A stretch of 35,195 nt of DNA from Gemmatimonadota bacterium (lineage in GTDB: Bacteria > Gemmatimonadota > Gemmatimonadetes > Longimicrobiales > Gaopeijiaceae), in contig JABDLS010000081.1 of the NCBI GenBank assembly GCA_013002885.1, positions 1-35,195 of the forward strand. The letters run 5' to 3'. A program made the translations under genes and the position numbers. The notes below the pieces were generated by a model. It was given only the letters and a program-made list of their open reading frames with translations. It was not told the DNA's origin and made no database searches. This document shows, piece after piece, positions 32,569 to 35,195 of this stretch; position 1 is the stretch's first letter; the number at the start of each line of letters is the position of its first letter.

Positions 32569-34842
32569 ATGAAGACGCTCCGACGCATGGCACACGAGGC
32601 CCACGACCGCGGTCTCTGGCAGGTCTTCGGCATCTTCATGGGTGGTGGATGGGGATTGCTTCAGGTCCTCGACCTGTTCATCGAGCGTGGCTTCTTCCCC
32701 GATTGGGTCTTCTCCGGAGCGCTCCTTGCGCTGGTCCTGGGGCTCCCGGTGGTGCTTGCGACGGCGTGGGTGCAGGGCGGTCGGGTGGAGGAAGCGGCGA
32801 AGCCGGAATCAGGAGCCGGTGCTGTCGAGAATGCCGGTGGCGTCGACCTGGAAGACCTCTTCACCTGGAATCGGGCCATTGTCGGGGGCTTGTTGGCGTT
32901 CGCACTGCTCGGCGTCGTCACCACCGGCTACATGGTGATGCGGGTCACGGGGATCGGGGCGCCCGCGACGCTCGCGGCACAGGGCGTGTTCGAGGTCGGT
33001 GGCCGGGTCGTGCTGGCCGACTTCGAGAGCTCAGCGGGCGACGTCGCGCCGGGTGATCTCATTACCGAGGCGCTTCGGATCGATCTTGGTCAGTCGGCTG
33101 CGTTTTCGCTCGTGCCAGCGGGCGAGATCAACGAGACGCTCCAGCGCATGTTGAGGGAGCCTGGCGAGCCCATCGACGAGGAGGTCGCCCGCGAGATCGC
33201 AGTGCGCGTCGGTGCTCCCGCGGTCATTGCTGGGGAGGTGGGTCGTCTCGGCTCCGGCTTCGTGCTGACTTCTCGAGTATCAGAGGCGACTTCCGGAAAC
33301 GTGCTGGCGTCGTTTCGGGTCACGTCGGACGATGAAGAAGAGCTGATCAGCGCTATCGACGATCTTTCCGCCCGCATCAGGAGCAAGGTCGGCGAATCGC
33401 TTCGCTCGGTGGCCGAGACGAAGCCGCTGAATCGCGTGACGACGACCTCTCTCGAAGCCCTCAAGAAGCTGACGGCTGCCGTCCACGGCACCCAGAGGGG
33501 CACCATGGCGCCGACGACCGCCCAGCAGCTTCTTCTCGACGCGGTCCGACTCGACTCGACCTTCGCGGCCGCCCACCGCGCCCTGGCCATCGTCATCGGT
33601 AACTACGGCGGCGACCGGGAACTGGGGTTACGCTCGGCAGAAGCCGCCTTCCGACACGGTGAGCGCCTTCCTGAGCGGGAGCGTCTGATCAATGAGGGGA
33701 TCTACTACACCAACGTCGTGGGCGATCCCCGTCGGGCCATGGAGGCATACCGGAGCCTCCTGATTCTCGATTCAACGAGTGTCTCGGCGGCCATCAATCT
33801 CGCGGACCGGCACATGTACCTCGGCGAGTACGAGGAAGCGGTGCGGCTGCTGCGCTCCCACCCCTCGTGGGAGGACCAGCCGTACACCTGGAACCTCACC
33901 GCATCGCTGGTAGCGCTTCGGCGCCATGAGGAGGTAGTGGCCGTCAGGGACACCGCTGAGCGGATCCGAAGCGACGATCCATACCAGGGACCGACGACGG
34001 CCCTGGCCTACGGCATGCTCGGTCGTTCCGTGGAAGGTCGAATACTCCTGGACTCGATCCTCGTTTCGGGTGCCGAGGTACCGGGATGGGGGCATCCGGT
34101 AGCCATGTACTTGGAGGCCAACCTGGGACGTCTGGCGGAGGCAGAGCAGAGCTACTTCGCTAGCGACGACGAGTTCGCGCGCCTGGCTACGCCGTCGGAT
34201 CGGCACGCCTTCGGGCTGAATCTTCCGTGGATCTGGCACTTCGTCGCCCAGGACACGGAGGGGGCACGGGCCCGTCTGGAAGCTCACCTCGAGCGGATCG
34301 ATCTCGAGTCCATGACGCCGTTCAATCGGGATTATCCCGAGTTGGCTCTCGTCTATGCCCTCATGGGGGATGAAGAGATGGCCCGCGGCTTCGTCGACCG
34401 TTTCGAAGCGGAGTTGGGCGATACCGGTGGGCCACGAGCGGAGCGACGCACCGCCCTGGCCACAGCCTTTCTGCTTCTGGGCAGCGCTGACCCGGAGGCC
34501 GTGCCTTTGCTGGAGTCGACGGTCTCGACGCTGATGTGCCGCCGTTGTGGAGACTTTTTCCTCGGCCACGGCTACGACGTCGCGGGCATGCATGAGCAAG
34601 CGATCGAGGCGTACCAGAGGTATCTGGAATTCCCCTTCTACGATGGCTCGCAGTACGAACTGCTTTTCCTGGGCCCGATCGTCCACGAGCGTCTGGCAGA
34701 GCTCCACGATGCTGCGGGCAACGCATCTGAGGCGGCAGGGCTCTATCGGCGGTTCGCTGCGCTGTGGGAGTACGCCGATCCTGCGCTTCAACCGCGTGTA
34801 CAGGCGGCTCGGGCCCGCGCAAGGGAACTAGACCCGCTCTAG
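32569..34842 (+). CDS. Membrane-anchored TPR-type protein without kinase domain
   Basis: This 757-aa protein has three membrane helices (about residues 17-38, 46-67 and 102-124). A small alpha/beta domain follows (about 145-280: 'VVLADFESSAGD', 'ALRIDLGQSAAF', 'APAVIAGEVGRLGSG'), then a long helical TPR-like array (about 300-757: 'AAHRALAIVIGNYG', 'RAMEAYRSLLILDSTSVSAA', 'QAIEAYQRYLEFPF'). The array resembles the C-terminal part of large Ser/Thr kinase-TPR proteins of Acidobacteria and Gemmatimonadota, but the kinase is missing. The first segment 'VFGIFMGGGWGLLQVLDLFI' is typical of TPR regulators with an N-terminal membrane anchor. The frame extends upstream to 32236, but that part overlaps the permease gene and is noise; ATG 32569 fits the domain start. 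A CxxC pair, 'MCRRCGDFF', lies near residue 654. Function: sensing or assembly is inferred only. Confidence 0.82.
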   Translation: MKTLRRMAHEAHDRGLWQVFGIFMGGGWGLLQVLDLFIERGFFPDWVFSGALLALVLGLPVVLATAWVQGGRVEEAAKPESGAGAVENAGGVDLEDLFTWNRAIVGGLLAFALLGVVTTGYMVMRVTGIGAPATLAAQGVFEVGGRVVLADFESSAGDVAPGDLITEALRIDLGQSAAFSLVPAGEINETLQRMLREPGEPIDEEVAREIAVRVGAPAVIAGEVGRLGSGFVLTSRVSEATSGNVLASFRVTSDDEEELISAIDDLSARIRSKVGESLRSVAETKPLNRVTTTSLEALKKLTAAVHGTQRGTMAPTTAQQLLLDAVRLDSTFAAAHRALAIVIGNYGGDRELGLRSAEAAFRHGERLPERERLINEGIYYTNVVGDPRRAMEAYRSLLILDSTSVSAAINLADRHMYLGEYEEAVRLLRSHPSWEDQPYTWNLTASLVALRRHEEVVAVRDTAERIRSDDPYQGPTTALAYGMLGRSVEGRILLDSILVSGAEVPGWGHPVAMYLEANLGRLAEAEQSYFASDDEFARLATPSDRHAFGLNLPWIWHFVAQDTEGARARLEAHLERIDLESMTPFNRDYPELALVYALMGDEEMARGFVDRFEAELGDTGGPRAERRTALATAFLLLGSADPEAVPLLESTVSTLMCRRCGDFFLGHGYDVAGMHEQAIEAYQRYLEFPFYDGSQYELLFLGPIVHERLAELHDAAGNASEAAGLYRRFAALWEYADPALQPRVQAARARARELDPL

Positions 34843-35195
34843 CGACACTCCAACCCCACCGCCGCCGTCGGTAGCTCCCCCGTCGCCGAACCCATCAACG
34901 CATTGAAGAAGAGCTTGAACGTATTTCGGGGCTGCCCGCGGAAGATGGGGTCGAAGGCTAGCAGGACGACGTCTCCCTCGTCCACCGCCGCCTGAGCCAC
35001 CGCCGTTCGACCGGCAAGGTATTCGTCCCCTCCCAGAGTCCACCCGCTGACGAGGTAGTCGGCCTCCGCGTAGCAGACGGGCGTACTTACGCCGGGGGCA
35101 CGGCCGGCGTCGGTGCGCTCCAGCACCTGGCTTCGCGCGAAGAGCGTCACTGCATCGGGTGCGAGGCCCCAGCCAAGGGGATGGCTGTCGTCCAC
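34839..35195 (-). CDS. C-terminal end of an M14 carboxypeptidase-like protein (partial)
   Basis: The 118 visible residues run off the right edge, so the start lies outside the window and the Met at 35195 is probably internal. The sequence 'YLVSGWTLGGDEYLAGRTAV', 'GDVVLLAFDPIFRGQPRNTF' and 'KLFFNALM' matches the C-terminal accessory region that follows the zinc domain in many large exported M14 carboxypeptidase-like proteins of Gemmatimonadota and Acidobacteria. No catalytic residue of the peptidase is in the window, so the assignment rests on this tail alone. The stop codon TAG shares the palindrome CTAG (34839-34842) with the stop of the convergent TPR gene. Confidence 0.6.
   Translation of the reverse strand: MDDSHPLGWGLAPDAVTLFARSQVLERTDAGRAPGVSTPVCYAEADYLVSGWTLGGDEYLAGRTAVAQAAVDEGDVVLLAFDPIFRGQPRNTFKLFFNALMGSATGELPTAAVGLECR

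Noticed and set aside
1-35195. Defence island, prophage, biosynthetic cluster or CRISPR
   Set aside because: No nuclease, helicase, integrase, capsid, PKS/NRPS gene or spaced direct repeats were found.

Overview
The window looks like a chromosomal segment of a high-GC, Gram-negative environmental bacterium, most likely Gemmatimonadota or a close relative. This rests on gene content, not on a marker gene. The families present are ones repeatedly seen together in that group: a PD40 propeller fused to an amidohydrolase, large exported PIG-L deacetylases, a DUF5916 protein, GCPII-like M28 and M14 peptidases, beta-lactamase-fold serine hydrolases, a small PQQ dehydrogenase and a membrane TPR protein. 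Many products carry signal peptides or lipoboxes. There is no rRNA, tRNA, CRISPR array, transposase or phage gene, and no gene-free stretch longer than 300 bases.

Layout. 1-360: DUF4342 protein. 420-3486 (minus): M28 peptidase followed by a PD40-type lipoprotein. 3656-6883: 1075-aa propeller-amidohydrolase with a hairpin over its ribosome binding site. 6884-8365: a patchwork with the C-terminal remnant of a Brp/Blh carotene dioxygenase gene, two tiny overlapping membrane-protein genes (70 and 37 aa) and a septum-formation-domain protein. 8366-14313: apparent operon of exported PIG-L deacetylase, sodium:solute symporter and GH4 glycosidase. 14440-15693: serine hydrolase lipoprotein whose tail overlaps the convergent neighbour. 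15619-19191 (minus): four-gene operon with two ATPase/permease pairs of ABC-2 type, every junction a 4-base NTGA overlap.

19409-19768: small orphan protein. 19787-22902 (minus): divergent N-acyl-D-amino-acid deacylase translationally coupled to a second serine hydrolase lipoprotein. 23100-25198: exported metallo-beta-lactamase-fold hydrolase coupled to a seven-repeat FG-GAP propeller. 25227-26926 (minus): second sodium:solute symporter with a 90-aa membrane partner. 27097-34842: PQQ dehydrogenase with a lanthanide-type Asp, DUF5916 protein, APC permease and a three-helix TPR protein. 34839-35195 (minus): C-terminal end of an M14 carboxypeptidase-like protein.

Taken together, the window reads as scavenging of peptides, N-acylated amino acids and (amino)sugars: hydrolases act outside the cytoplasm and sodium symporters or an APC permease import the products. 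No classical defence or biosynthetic system was found. The most unusual items are the Brp/Blh remnant with its two micro-membrane genes, the deacetylase-symporter-GH4 operon, the active-site-divergent deacylase and the lanthanide-type PQQ enzyme without the vicinal cysteine pair.
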